NCBI RefSeq assembly: GCF_018283645.1
Contig: NZ_JAGSXH010000017.1
Coordinates: forward strand, 1-64,000
DNA from: Actinocrinis puniceicyclus
GTDB taxonomy: Bacteria > Actinomycetota > Actinomycetes > Streptomycetales > Catenulisporaceae
Direction: 5' to 3'
Length of the DNA: 64,000 bases
The notes beneath the pieces are model-generated. The model had not been told where the DNA came from. It did not search any database and worked only from the letters and a program-made list of their open reading frames with translations. The first letter of the stretch is position 1, and each line of letters starts with the position of its first letter. Position numbers and translations under genes: made by a program. Shown one piece after another: positions 8,027-17,168 of the stretch.

Positions 8027-9154
8027 TCAGGCGATGCTCTCGAAATCCGGCTTCAGTGCCTCGAGCGGAGTCTCGTTGGCGACGGGCAGGTCCTCCGCGG
8101 TCACCGTGTTGCGCAGCAGCTCGATGGTTCGGTCCGCGCTGATCACGCCCCTGCGATACGCTCGTACCGCCGCCTGGGCGTATCCGGGTGCCAGCGCCAC
8201 CGGCTTCAGCTCCTCCTCGAACCGGATCCCGATTTCGAAATAGTCGGCGGGGGTCGGGCGCCGTGCCTGGAGCAGGTCGAAATCCGCGCGGGTGATCAGT
8301 CCCAGCGTGAGCGCCTGCGAAACCGCCGCCGACCAGCTCACGCGATACTCCGCGGCAAGCACGATGAGCCGGGTGCGGAAATCCTCACACCCCGCCGAAA
8401 GCTGCGTCCACCGCGCGCGCAGCGACGGTCCAGGCATCAGCAGGTGGGCCGCGAAAGCGTTGATCAGCGACTCCCGGTCATCGCGCGCCGTTCCCACGCC
8501 GAAGTCGGCCGTGTACTCATCGGCGAGCAAGTGATGGCCAAGCTCGTGCGCCAGGTTGAAACGGCGTCGGCCGGGGTCGGCGGTGCCGTTCACCAGGGCC
8601 ACCCCTATGTCGCCGACCCTCACGTATCCGCCATCGATGACGCTCGGCCCCAGATCGAACGAGAAAGCGAGCAGTCCGACTTTCTCGACCGCACCTTGCA
8701 GGTCGAGCAGTGGGCCCGAGTCCACGCCGAGCAGGCCGCGAGCGGCTGCGGCACCAGCCGCCGCTTCGTCGAGATCCGAGACGCCTGAGGGGAGCAGCGA
8801 AACCGGCAGGCAGAGTGTGCGCACTTCGTGCAGAAGCTCGACATCCCGGCTCACCCGCTCGAGTTCGTCTTCGAGTCTCAGCACGTCGTGATCCCGCGAA
8901 AGCCCGTCCCGACGGCTCGCGATCACCGAGGCCGGCTGGGTCAGGAACCAGTCCACCGACCGGCCGAAGACCTCGGCGACGCGGGCCAGTTCCAGGGCGT
9001 CGAGTGGCCGCTGGCCCGCCTCGACGCGGCTGACCGCGCTACGGTGCAGGCCGAGTCGATCGCCCAACTGGAACTGGGTGAAGCCCGCACGCTCCCGAGC
9101 CAACGCGACTCTTGCGCCGATCTGTGCCCAGCTCGACAATCGCACACGTTCCAT
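8027..9154 (-). CDS. Xre-family regulator fused to ImmA/IrrE-type metallopeptidase domain
   Basis: A 375-residue two-domain protein. Residues ~9-75 are an Xre helix-turn-helix (ERAGFTQFQLGDRLGLHRSA, then VSRVEAGQRPLD); residues ~120-280 are a DUF955/COG2856 domain with the zinc-protease motif HELGH at 203-207. Such fusions act as DNA-binding antitoxins or as regulators cleaved or cleaving under stress, and are typically coupled with a toxin gene, here the truncated PIN gene 2 bp downstream. ATG 9154 is selected for AGGGAG 7 bases upstream; an earlier GTG at 9190 lacks this. The inverted repeat just upstream suggests autoregulation. Confidence 0.88.
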   Translation of the reverse strand: MERVRLSSWAQIGARVALARERAGFTQFQLGDRLGLHRSAVSRVEAGQRPLDALELARVAEVFGRSVDWFLTQPASVIASRRDGLSRDHDVLRLEDELERVSRDVELLHEVRTLCLPVSLLPSGVSDLDEAAAGAAAARGLLGVDSGPLLDLQGAVEKVGLLAFSFDLGPSVIDGGYVRVGDIGVALVNGTADPGRRRFNLAHELGHHLLADEYTADFGVGTARDDRESLINAFAAHLLMPGPSLRARWTQLSAGCEDFRTRLIVLAAEYRVSWSAAVSQALTLGLITRADFDLLQARRPTPADYFEIGIRFEEELKPVALAPGYAQAAVRAYRRGVISADRTIELLRNTVTAEDLPVANETPLEALKPDFESIA

Positions 9155-9170
9155 GATTGATCTCCCTGGT

Positions 9171-9189
9171 TGTGTGCTCACTTCACACA
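9171..9189. promoter_or_regulatory. Inverted-repeat operator of the Xre-ImmA gene
   Basis: TGTGTG (9171-9176) and CACACA (9184-9189) are separated by 7 bp, immediately downstream of a minus-strand -10 hexamer TACAAT (9195-9200). The repeat covers the expected transcription start, a suitable place for autorepression. Confidence 0.6.
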
Positions 9190-9254
9190 TAAGAATTGTA
9201 CTAGATGTCTGCTCGCGTGCAGCGAGCGGCGCGGATACGTCCGCTTCGCCGGCT

Positions 9255-9308
9255 ACTCACTGCGGCTTCACGACTCACTGCGGCTTCACGACTCGCTGCG
9301 GCGCACCG
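9255..9308. repeat. 18-bp tandem repeat, two exact and one degenerate copy
   Basis: ACTCACTGCGGCTTCACG occurs at 9255-9272 and 9273-9290, with a diverged copy at 9291-9308. It is in the non-coding gap between the Xre-ImmA and glutamine synthetase genes. It contains no recognised motif. Confidence 0.8.
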
Positions 9309-9410
9309 GCGCCGCACAGGCCGCGCTGGGCGGAGCGGCGATCGCCGACTCGATGTCGCCGCAGGCTCTCCACGGCGCCAGGCGGCGGACGGATCCTCTC
9401 CTCGCGCGCG

Positions 9411-10856
9411 TCAGTGCCGCCAGCGGGTACGCTCGACGACGTCCTGCGGGCTCGCGTCGGCGAACAGCGCGATCTCGGCGCGGCGCACCGTGGCGATGGT
9501 GTCGATGAACTCGATCCCGAAGGCTTCGGCGAGCACCTCGTCCGCCTCAAAGGCGGCGACCGCGCCCTCCAGCGATGACGGCAGCGCCCTGACGTCGCGC
9601 CGGGTGGCCTCGTCCGCTGGCAGGGTGGCCGGGTCGACATCCACCGGCTCCGGCAGCTTCGCCCCGGCGGCCAGGCCCGCGCGACCGGCCGCGAGCAGCC
9701 CGGCGATCAGCAGATACGGGTTCGCGGCCGCGTCGAAACACTTGAGTTCCAGATTCGCCGCACGCGCCCCGTCCCCGGTCGAGCCGGTGACGAAACGCAG
9801 CGCCGCCTCACGGTTCTCCAAGCCCCAGCAGGCGTACGCCCCGGCCCAATGCGACGGGATCAGGCGCAGGTAGCTGGCGACGGCCGGGGCCCCCAGGGCG
9901 AGCAGCGCGGGCAGGTGCGCCAGCAGGCCCCCGGCGAACGCCTCGCCCTGCCCGGTCAGCCCGAACCGGCCGGAACCGCCGGACATCAGGTTCCTGACCC
10001 CGTCGCCCCGCGCCGGCTGCGCGCCCTCGCCTTCGCCCTCGCCCGCACCCGCGCTCCACAGGCTCAGGTGCACGTGCCCGCCGTTGCCCACTCCCCCGGC
10101 CAGCACCTTCGGCGAGAAGGTCGCGCGCAGGCCGTTGCGGTGGCTGACCGCGCGGATCGTCTCGCGCACCAAGACCAGCGTGTCGGCCGCCCCCACCGGG
10201 TCCTGCGCGGCGACGGACACCTCGTACTGGCCGGCCGCGTACTCGGGGTGGATCTGGTCGACGGTCAGGCCCTGCGCGGCGAGCGCGTCCATCACGTCCC
10301 TGACATAGTCGGACTGTTCGATCAGCCGCGCCATGCCGTACGCAGGGCCCGCACATGCGGGTTCGAATTCATCGCCGTGGCCGAGCGAGACGCACCATTC
10401 GACCTCGAACGCGGCACGCACGGCGTAACCGTCGGCGGCCAGCCGCTCGACCTCCCGCCTGGCCAGGCTGCGCTGGTCGATCGGGTGCACCGAGCCGTCC
10501 TGGCGGAACCGGTCGGCCGGGGCCCAGGCCCAGCCGGGCTGCCCCGCCAACGGGGTCAGGCGGTCCAGATCCGGCATCAGCCGCAGGTCGCCGACCGGAC
10601 CGCCGGCATAACGGGCGACCGCCGCGGAATCGTCGAGCAGGAAGGTGTCGAAGCAGGGTGACACTCCGATGCCCCAGGCCGCCGCGCGCGCCAGCTTCTC
10701 CACCGGTACCGCCTTGACCCGGGTGATCCCGCTGTTGTCGACCCAGGTCACGGCCACCCCGTGCACGCCGCGTGCGGCCAGTTCGGCGGCGATCCCCTCG
10801 GCCCGCGCGGCGCTCTCCTCGCGCCACGACTGTTCCAAGGTCCCCCAACGGCTCAT
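9411..10856 (-). CDS. Glutamine synthetase family protein (FluG/GlnA-like, probable amine gamma-glutamylation)
   Basis: A 481-residue type I glutamine synthetase-fold protein. A beta-grasp N-domain is followed by the catalytic barrel with FEVEWCVS, HPEYAAGQYEVSVA, GNGGHVHLSL and WGLENREAALRF, which carry the metal and ATP/glutamate ligands. ATG 10856 has AGGGAT just upstream. It diverges from an APC permease followed by an amidohydrolase; in fungal FluG an amidohydrolase and a GS domain are fused, and in actinobacteria GlnA3/GlnA4-like enzymes glutamylate polyamines or ethanolamine. The context therefore favours amine or amide catabolism over primary ammonium assimilation. The adenylylation Tyr loop of housekeeping GlnA is not recognisable. 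Confidence 0.88.
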   Translation of the reverse strand: MSRWGTLEQSWREESAARAEGIAAELAARGVHGVAVTWVDNSGITRVKAVPVEKLARAAAWGIGVSPCFDTFLLDDSAAVARYAGGPVGDLRLMPDLDRLTPLAGQPGWAWAPADRFRQDGSVHPIDQRSLARREVERLAADGYAVRAAFEVEWCVSLGHGDEFEPACAGPAYGMARLIEQSDYVRDVMDALAAQGLTVDQIHPEYAAGQYEVSVAAQDPVGAADTLVLVRETIRAVSHRNGLRATFSPKVLAGGVGNGGHVHLSLWSAGAGEGEGEGAQPARGDGVRNLMSGGSGRFGLTGQGEAFAGGLLAHLPALLALGAPAVASYLRLIPSHWAGAYACWGLENREAALRFVTGSTGDGARAANLELKCFDAAANPYLLIAGLLAAGRAGLAAGAKLPEPVDVDPATLPADEATRRDVRALPSSLEGAVAAFEADEVLAEAFGIEFIDTIATVRRAEIALFADASPQDVVERTRWRH

Positions 10857-11045
10857 CGCTGATCCCTTCGCCGAACGCTCGCACGGAAGCCACGGCTGCG
10901 CGGGAACCGGTGTGCCTGCCCGACCGCGCGGGCGGCCGGGCGCCCGGAAGAATTGTTGGTTACCGATGGCCTGAACCATTTCCCAATCGATACAACACGC
11001 GTCACACTGACCGCAAGTGGACCCGAAGGGAATGAGGAGTCGCAT

Positions 11046-12572
11046 ATGCCGACGCAGATCCAACAGCCGGCACCCACAGCCGGCCTGCGGCGCAGCCTCA
11101 ACGTGTGGCAGGCAGTCGGCCTGTCCGTCGCGCTCATGGCACCGAGCATGGCCTCGAATATCAACCCACAGGCCAGTGTTCCCTCGGTCGGCCGAGCGGT
11201 GCCGCTGGCGTTCCTGCTGGCGGCGGTGGGCGTGCTGCTGGTCGCCTACGTGTTCGTACGCCTGTGCCAGTACTTCAACCACTCCGGCTCGGTGTACGCC
11301 TTCGTCGGGGCGACCCTCGGGCCGCGCACCGGGGTGGTGGCCGGCTGGGGCCTGCTGGGCACGTACATCTTCTACGGCGTGACCACCTCCTCGGTGGTCG
11401 GCATCTTCGGCACGAACTTCCTGCAGAATATCCACGTCTGGTCCAACCCGCCGACCCGCGCCCCTTACATACTCACCGCCGTCGCGCTCGTGCTCTGCTG
11501 GCTGCTGACCGCCGTCCCGGTGCGGCGCGGAACGAACGTCCTGCTGGTGGTCGAGGGCGCCACCGTCGCGCTGATCCTGCTCGTGTCCGCGGTGGTGGCC
11601 GTCAAGCTGCTCTCGCACAGCGCGCCGGGCGGGCACCAGTTCACCATGAGCGTGTTCACCGTTCCGCACGGCACCGGCGTCTCCGCGGTGTTCCTCGGGA
11701 TCGTGTTCGGCTTCCTGTCCTTCGCCGGCTTCGAGGCGGCCTCCACCCTCGGCGAGGAGGCGGCCGACCCGCACCGGGACATTCCGCGCGCGATCCTGGG
11801 CACCGCGATCTTCGGCGGCATCTTCTTCGTCGTGGTCACCGCGATCGAGTCGATGGGCTTCGGGACCGACGACAAGGGCGTGGCCGCCTTCGGGGCGTCG
11901 CAGTCGCTGATCGGCGACCTCGGCACCAGCTACGTCGGTTCCTGGGTCGGCAACGCGATCACCCTCGGCGCGATGATCAGCGCCTTCGGCTGCTGCCTCG
12001 CCTGCACCGTCGGCAGCGCGCGGCTGCTGTTCGCGCTGAACCGCGACGGCTTCGGCGAGCGCGGCCTCGGCAGGCTCTCGCGTATCGGCACACCCGCCCG
12101 CTCCGGCGGCGTCGTGGTGACGATCATGGCCGCGACGATCGCGATCAGCATCCTCGGGTTCTCGGCCGTCCCGGAGAACACCTTCGCCTGGGGAGGCACC
12201 ATCGGCACCCTGATCCTGCTGGTGGCGTACATCCTGACCACGGTCGGGGCGATCCGGCTGTTCTTCGTGCAGCGCCGGATGCAGGTGCCGGCCTGGCAGG
12301 TGGTGATCCCGCTCGCGGCGATCGTGCTGCTGGGCTACACGCTGTACCGCAACGTGATTCCTTACCCGGCCTGGGGTTCGTCCACGTTCTGGCTGCCGGT
12401 GGTCTCGGGTGGCTGGCTGCTGATCGGGATCCTCGCGGTCGTGGCCGCGCCGACGACGGCTCGGCGGATGGGTGAGAAGCTGACCGAGGTGGAAGGCATC
12501 GCGGCGGCGAAGGCGTCCGGGACCGCTCAGCCCCTGGTCGACAGCGTCGTGTTGGAGGGTGGAACGGGCTGA
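11046..12572 (+). CDS. APC-superfamily amino acid/amine permease
   Basis: A 508-residue, about 12-helix transporter. The first helix (LNVWQAVGLSVALMAPSMAS) and the FAGFEAASTLGEEAADPHRD motif are typical of APC amino acid permeases. ATG 11046 is preceded by AGGAG at 6 bases. It shares a 189-bp divergent promoter region with the glutamine synthetase-like gene and lies 79 bp upstream of the amidohydrolase, so it probably imports the amine or amide that the pair metabolises. Confidence 0.88.
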   Translation: MPTQIQQPAPTAGLRRSLNVWQAVGLSVALMAPSMASNINPQASVPSVGRAVPLAFLLAAVGVLLVAYVFVRLCQYFNHSGSVYAFVGATLGPRTGVVAGWGLLGTYIFYGVTTSSVVGIFGTNFLQNIHVWSNPPTRAPYILTAVALVLCWLLTAVPVRRGTNVLLVVEGATVALILLVSAVVAVKLLSHSAPGGHQFTMSVFTVPHGTGVSAVFLGIVFGFLSFAGFEAASTLGEEAADPHRDIPRAILGTAIFGGIFFVVVTAIESMGFGTDDKGVAAFGASQSLIGDLGTSYVGSWVGNAITLGAMISAFGCCLACTVGSARLLFALNRDGFGERGLGRLSRIGTPARSGGVVVTIMAATIAISILGFSAVPENTFAWGGTIGTLILLVAYILTTVGAIRLFFVQRRMQVPAWQVVIPLAAIVLLGYTLYRNVIPYPAWGSSTFWLPVVSGGWLLIGILAVVAAPTTARRMGEKLTEVEGIAAAKASGTAQPLVDSVVLEGGTG

Positions 12573-12616
12573 GCACCGGGAGCACCGGGAGCACCGGAGG
12601 CACCGGAGGCACCGGC
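12572..12616. repeat. 9-bp tandem repeat between permease and amidohydrolase
   Basis: Five units of AGCACCGGG and close variants begin at the permease stop codon. The 79-bp gap is otherwise featureless up to the GGAGGA ribosome site (12637-12642). Confidence 0.75.
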
Positions 12617-12651
12617 ACAGGCCACCACGGACGGACGGAGGAACCAGCGCC

Positions 12652-13830
12652 GTGCCAGTGCATCCTTCGGCGCAGTCACCCGAGGCCGGGCCGGCCGGTC
12701 TTGTCGATCACCACTGCCACGGTGTCGTGCGCCGCGACCTGGACCGGACCGGCTTCGAGCTGCTGCTGACCGAGGCCGGTCCGCTCGGGCCGGCCAGCGG
12801 CAGCGTGTTCGACTCGCAGATCGGCTTCGCGGTGCGCCGCTGGTGCGCTCCCCTGCTCGATCTGGAGCCGCACGCCGCGCCGGACGACTACCTGGCACGC
12901 CGGGCCGAACTCGGGCACGCCGCGGTCACCGCGCGGTTCCTGCGGGCCGCGGGACTGAGCGCCCTGTGCGTCGACACCGGGTTCGAGCCCGAACCGCTGC
13001 TCTCGCCACGGCGGCTGGGTGAGGAGGCGGGCGCGGCGGCTTACGAGATCGTCCGGCTGGAGCACGTCGCCGAGCAGACCGCGCCGGGCGCGACGGCCGC
13101 GGGCTTCGCCGACGCGGTGCGCGCGCGGCTCGCCGAGCACGCGCGCACCGCGGTCGGCTTCAAGTCGATCGCGGCCTACCGTCACGGCCTCGCTCTGGCG
13201 CCCGAGCGCCCGAGCGCGGCGCAGGTGTCGGCGGCCGCCGGACGGTGGCTCGCGCGCGAATCAGGGCGCGGTGACGTGGACGGCCGCGTGCCGCGCCTGA
13301 GCGACGAAACCCTGCACAGGTTCCTCGTGTGGTGCGCGGTGGATCTGGCGCTGCCGGTGCAGTTCCACGTCGGTTACGGCGACGCGGACGTCAACCTGGA
13401 CCGGTGCGATCCGCTTCTGCTCACCCCGCTGCTGCGCGCGATCGAGCCGACCGGGGTGCCGGTGCTGCTGCTGCACAACTATCCCTTCCACCGGCACGCG
13501 GGCTTCCTGGCCCAGGTGTTCTCCAACGTCTTCCTCGACGTCGGGCTGGCCACGCACAACCTGGGCCGCGCCTCGCGCACGCTGGTCGCGGAGGCGCTCG
13601 AACTCGCGCCGTTCGGCAAGTTCCTGTACTCGTCCGACGCGTTCGGCCTGCCGGAGCTGTACTACCTCGGCGCGGCCCTGTTCCGGCGCGCGCTCGCCGC
13701 GTTTCTCGACGCGGGTGTCGAGGACGACGCGTGGAGCGCCGCGGACGCCGCGCGGGTCGCCCGGCTGATCGCCTCGCAGAACGCCCACCGGGTCTACCGG
13801 CTGGAGCCGCAGCGGCTCGCGGCGCGCTGA
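12652..13830 (+). CDS. Amidohydrolase family protein (Amidohydro_2, FluG N-domain-like)
   Basis: A 392-residue TIM-barrel hydrolase. The N-terminal metal motif DHHCHG, a central QFHVGYGD strand, LLLHNYPFHR and a C-terminal LYSSDAFG aspartate strand follow the order of the Amidohydro_2 family. GTG 12652 is chosen because GGAGGA lies 9 bases upstream and the preceding in-frame stretch is low-complexity repeat. With the GS-like gene and permease it reconstitutes the two halves of FluG as separate genes. It likely hydrolyses a gamma-glutamyl or other amide intermediate; the substrate is unknown. Confidence 0.85.
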   Translation: MPVHPSAQSPEAGPAGLVDHHCHGVVRRDLDRTGFELLLTEAGPLGPASGSVFDSQIGFAVRRWCAPLLDLEPHAAPDDYLARRAELGHAAVTARFLRAAGLSALCVDTGFEPEPLLSPRRLGEEAGAAAYEIVRLEHVAEQTAPGATAAGFADAVRARLAEHARTAVGFKSIAAYRHGLALAPERPSAAQVSAAAGRWLARESGRGDVDGRVPRLSDETLHRFLVWCAVDLALPVQFHVGYGDADVNLDRCDPLLLTPLLRAIEPTGVPVLLLHNYPFHRHAGFLAQVFSNVFLDVGLATHNLGRASRTLVAEALELAPFGKFLYSSDAFGLPELYYLGAALFRRALAAFLDAGVEDDAWSAADAARVARLIASQNAHRVYRLEPQRLAAR

Positions 13831-13939
13831 TTAGGGCCCTGCGACATGTGTGGCAGTATGCGTACAGCGAGATCGACTCAGTAGGGACGGCACACTGATC
13901 GGATCTCGTGAAGCGCCGACCACGCGGCGGCCGGATCGC

Positions 13940-13945
13940 TACAGT
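13940..13945 (+). promoter_or_regulatory. -10 element of leaderless MazF-type gene
   Basis: TACAGT ends 6 bases before GTG 13952. No Shine-Dalgarno sequence is present. Confidence 0.55.
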
Positions 13946-13951
13946 GTGCGC

Positions 13952-14428
13952 GTGACAGATCTGGGAATCGTTTACGAGCACGATCCGGCCGACCCATACG
14001 CCGATTCGCCGGGACGTTTCGGTGCCACCGCGACCGCCGAGGTCGAGCCCGAGCGGATCGGCAAGGTCCACACCACGTACGCGCCGAACCACGACGGGGA
14101 TCCCGACCCGGGCGAGATCGTGTGGACCTGGGTGCCGTTCGAGGAGCACGACGGGCGCGGCAAGGACCGGCCCGTGCTCATCGTCGCGCGCGAACACACC
14201 GGCACCCTGCTCGCGGTGCAGCTGACCAGCAAGCGCCACGACGGCACGAGCGATTTCGTCGACGTCGGCGCGGGGCCGTGGGACCGCGAGGGCCGCGAGT
14301 CCTGGGTGAACCTCGACCGGGTCGTGCGGGTGCACGAGCAGGGCATGCGGCGCGAAGCCTGCGCGATGCAGCGCCGCCACTTCGACGCGGTGGTCGAGCG
14401 GCTGCGCACGCGCTACGGCTGGAGCTGA
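13952..14428 (+). CDS. PemK/MazF-family toxin-like protein
   Basis: A 158-residue protein. The core from about residue 45 (PDPGEIVWTWVPFEEHDGRG, then KDRPVLIVAR) matches the PemK/MazF barrel, with the GKDRPVLIV strand and a LTSK segment. The start GTG 13952 is inferred from a -10 hexamer six bases upstream and the beginning of homology. No antitoxin gene is adjacent on either side, as is usual for this long streptomycete-type subgroup, so it may be a chromosomal endoribonuclease not paired in cis, or a housekeeping relative. Confidence 0.78.
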   Translation: MTDLGIVYEHDPADPYADSPGRFGATATAEVEPERIGKVHTTYAPNHDGDPDPGEIVWTWVPFEEHDGRGKDRPVLIVAREHTGTLLAVQLTSKRHDGTSDFVDVGAGPWDREGRESWVNLDRVVRVHEQGMRREACAMQRRHFDAVVERLRTRYGWS

Positions 14429-14465
14429 GCGGCGCCGAGCCGAACCGGCCTTCGCTGGCGCGAGG

Positions 14466-16193
14466 TCAACGCGGATAGGCGCGCACGACCTGGCCCTTGA
14501 AGTCCGCGAGCAGGTACGCACTGCCGTAGTCGTCGCCGAGATACACCCCGATGCCAGGGCTCTGACCGATCCAGCCGCCCTGGATGACCAGATATTCGGA
14601 GGTCGGGTGCGCGATGCCGAGGCGCTTGCGGGCCTCGGCCAGCAGGGTCGGCAGCGCGTTCCAGTTCACGGCGGCCAGGTCGAGCGGCACCTGGTCGGTG
14701 ACGGTGCCACCCCCGGAGCGCTGGATCACGCCACCGCGGTAGTAGTAGTCGTCGTAGAGGGTCGGGTCGCCGGCGGTGAGGATCTCCGCATCGGCATAGC
14801 CCGGGTAGAGCACGAGCTCGATGACCCGGCCGCCGGCTGACTTCTGGTCGAGCAACCGCACCAGCGAGCGGGCCGCGGCCGGAGCCAGCAGGCCGGCGCC
14901 CTGGCCGCCGGCAGCGGAACCCCGCGCCACGGCAGCGTTCGACGTGGCGCCCGTGACCGGAACCCGGCCGGGCGCCGTCGCGGTCACGCTCGACCCGGCG
15001 CCCCGGCCGTTCCCCGTGGCGGCCGCCGCCGGCGCCCCGTGAAAGCTCCAGACCAGCGCGCCCGAGAGGCCGAGCACCGTGACCGCGGTCAGCGCGGCGA
15101 CGAACGCGCCGTTGCGGCGAGACCGAGGACCGGTCGGCGCGACATCGACCGGCCACGGCGGCCGGTGGTCCGCCACCGCCGAAGCGGGGCCACCATTCAC
15201 AGCGCCCTGATATGAAGGCACCGGCCCGTGCGCCGGCGAATCGGGCGAAGGCGGCCCGGACCGCCGGACCGCCGACTCGGCCGGCTGTACCGGCAGTCCC
15301 GGTCCCGGCCGTCCCGGCTGGAAGGGCGCGAGGTGCGCCGTGACGAGCGCGGCGCGTTCGGCGGCCCCCAGCAGCTGATCCAGACGGACCGCATCGGGCC
15401 GCGCCGCCGGGTCGCGCACCAGCAGCGCCGAAAGCACCGCGGCCAGCGGACCGCCGCCACGCGGCTCGGGCAGCGGCGCGTCGAGCACCGCCGCGATCGT
15501 GGCCAGCGTGGTATCGCGCCGCAACGGATTGTGCCCCTCGGCGGCGACATACATCAGCATGCCGAGCGACCACAGATCCGAAGCCGGGTCGCCCTCCACG
15601 CCGCGGATACGCTCGGGCGCGAGATACTCCGGCGAACCGATCAGCGTCCCGGTCGTCGTCAGCGCCGCGGACTCCCGCAGCGCGGCGATACCGAAGTCGG
15701 TGAGCACCGGCGTGCCGTCCGGGCGCAGCAACACGTTGGCCGGCTTCACGTCGCGATGCTGGATACCCGCCTCGTGAGCCGCGCGCAGCGCCGCCAACAC
15801 GCCGCGCCCGATGCGTGCCACCTCGCCCGGCGGCAGCGGCCCGCGCCCGAGCCGGTCCTCCAGCGAACCGCCGCGTATCAGCTCCATGACGAGCCACGGA
15901 CAGCGCTGCTGTGGCGAATCAACGATGTGATAGATCGTCACCACGTTGGGATGGTGCAGCCGGGCCAGTGCGCGCGCCTCACGCAGCACCCGCTCGCGTT
16001 GTACGTGCGCCGCGACAGGGTCCTCGTCGCCGAGCGCGTCCGCGTGGGCGGACCGCACCTCCTTGAGCGCCACCTCGCGTTGCAGCACCACGTCGCGGGC
16101 GCGCCACACCAACCCCATGCCCCCACCGCCGAGCCGTTCCAGCAGCTCAAAGCGGCCGTCCACGATGTCGCGACCCGGGCCCCCAGCAGTCAT
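14466..16193 (-). CDS. Transmembrane Ser/Thr protein kinase
   Basis: A 575-residue Hanks-type kinase. Kinase domain at about residues 10-270: GGGGMG loop, catalytic HRDVKPANVLL, DFGIA and APE motifs intact. A Pro/Gly-rich linker, one membrane helix (about 360-382, AALTAVTVLGLSGALVWSF) and an extracytoplasmic domain of ~190 residues with a YDDYYYRGG segment follow. No PASTA repeats. ATG 16193 is supported by TATAGT six bases upstream (leaderless). A lipoprotein gene lies 39 bp away on the same strand, upstream of the start. Ligand and targets are unknown. Confidence 0.92.
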   Translation of the reverse strand: MTAGGPGRDIVDGRFELLERLGGGGMGLVWRARDVVLQREVALKEVRSAHADALGDEDPVAAHVQRERVLREARALARLHHPNVVTIYHIVDSPQQRCPWLVMELIRGGSLEDRLGRGPLPPGEVARIGRGVLAALRAAHEAGIQHRDVKPANVLLRPDGTPVLTDFGIAALRESAALTTTGTLIGSPEYLAPERIRGVEGDPASDLWSLGMLMYVAAEGHNPLRRDTTLATIAAVLDAPLPEPRGGGPLAAVLSALLVRDPAARPDAVRLDQLLGAAERAALVTAHLAPFQPGRPGPGLPVQPAESAVRRSGPPSPDSPAHGPVPSYQGAVNGGPASAVADHRPPWPVDVAPTGPRSRRNGAFVAALTAVTVLGLSGALVWSFHGAPAAAATGNGRGAGSSVTATAPGRVPVTGATSNAAVARGSAAGGQGAGLLAPAAARSLVRLLDQKSAGGRVIELVLYPGYADAEILTAGDPTLYDDYYYRGGVIQRSGGGTVTDQVPLDLAAVNWNALPTLLAEARKRLGIAHPTSEYLVIQGGWIGQSPGIGVYLGDDYGSAYLLADFKGQVVRAYPR

Positions 16194-16199
16194 GCCGGA

Positions 16200-16205
16200 A
16201 CTATA
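16200..16205 (-). promoter_or_regulatory. -10 element of leaderless kinase promoter
   Basis: TATAGT (minus strand) ends six bases before ATG 16193. Confidence 0.6.
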
Positions 16206-16232
16206 CGGGAGCGGCACCTGCGCCGAAGGTGA

Positions 16233-17168
16233 TCAGGGCACGTTCACGGTGAAAGCGGCCTGGTGCAGCGTGCCACCGGTCTCGAACTGGACGAACAGCC
16301 GCCAGGTACCGCCCTCCGGGAACAGCGCCTCAGCCGTCAGCGGCCCGTTGCCGCCGGCCACGGCGGCTCGCCCGGTGGACAGCAGGTGCGCGAACGCGGT
16401 GTCGCCCAGCCGGAACGCGGTCAGGTGCGCGTATCCGTCCAAGTAGCGCTGGAAGTACTGGACCGGCTTGCCCTTCTGCGTCACGTCGAGCGTCAGCGGG
16501 ACCACCGCTCCCGCCTTCGGCGCCACCGAAAGCTTGAGCGTGTAGCCGTCGACCACGACGGAGCTCGACGCCGCGGGCAACGTCGCGTTCGCGGCCGCCC
16601 CCGGCACGGTCAGCGGCGCGGACAGGGTGTAGACCAGCGGGGTTCCCGCACTCGAGTCCGGCGCGGCGAAGGTCACGTACGTGCGGTACGAACCGGGTTG
16701 GAGAGCCGGCAGGGAAACGGTCCAGGTTCCGTCCTGCCGCATCGTCGGATCGAGTTGCCGAAAACCGGTCAGGTCCGTACGGACGAGGTAGAACAGCACC
16801 AGCTCGCTCTCATACGGCTGGTAGCGCTTGAGCGCGTGGTCGTCGGGGCCGGTGATGTGGAAGTCGAACGGCGCCGGCGTATGGGCGGGAACCGACGCGG
16901 CCGCCGGGAGATAAATGTATCCGTTGTCGCTCGCGGCCAGTCCGGTGCCTTTCGGGGCGGCCTCGGCGATGGGCGCGGCGGTCGGCATGCTCATGTCGCC
17001 CATGTCCATGTCCGCAGCGCCGTGCGACGGGCCCGACCCGACGTGGACGGTGCTCGCCGAGCTGGTCGAACCGCAGGCGGCGACGGACAGCACCGCCGCG
17101 GCCAGCAGCGCGGCGGCGGTCCCGCGGTAGGCGGCGGATCGCTGTCCGCGCAGGTGTCGCAAAGGCAC
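16233..17168 (-). CDS. Secreted lipoprotein with Met-rich segment, possible metal binding
   Basis: A 311-residue exported lipoprotein: basic N-terminus, hydrophobic core and a lipobox SVAAC near residue 32. A short ADMDMGDMSM segment at about 53-62 is typical of copper-exposed periplasmic proteins. The rest is predicted beta-rich, with a DDHALKRYQPYESELVLFYL motif seen in streptomycete secreted proteins of unknown function, and two similar halves. GTG 17168 has GGAG 8 bases upstream. Copper handling is an inference from the Met/His content only. Confidence 0.7.
   Translation of the reverse strand: MPLRHLRGQRSAAYRGTAAALLAAAVLSVAACGSTSSASTVHVGSGPSHGAADMDMGDMSMPTAAPIAEAAPKGTGLAASDNGYIYLPAAASVPAHTPAPFDFHITGPDDHALKRYQPYESELVLFYLVRTDLTGFRQLDPTMRQDGTWTVSLPALQPGSYRTYVTFAAPDSSAGTPLVYTLSAPLTVPGAAANATLPAASSSVVVDGYTLKLSVAPKAGAVVPLTLDVTQKGKPVQYFQRYLDGYAHLTAFRLGDTAFAHLLSTGRAAVAGGNGPLTAEALFPEGGTWRLFVQFETGGTLHQAAFTVNVP

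Noticed and set aside
9255-9308. Tandem repeats considered as a mini CRISPR array
   Set aside because: Copies are directly adjacent without spacers, and no cas genes are present.
13952-14428. Search for a cis antitoxin next to the MazF-like gene
   Set aside because: The 120 bp upstream and 37 bp downstream contain no credible small gene.
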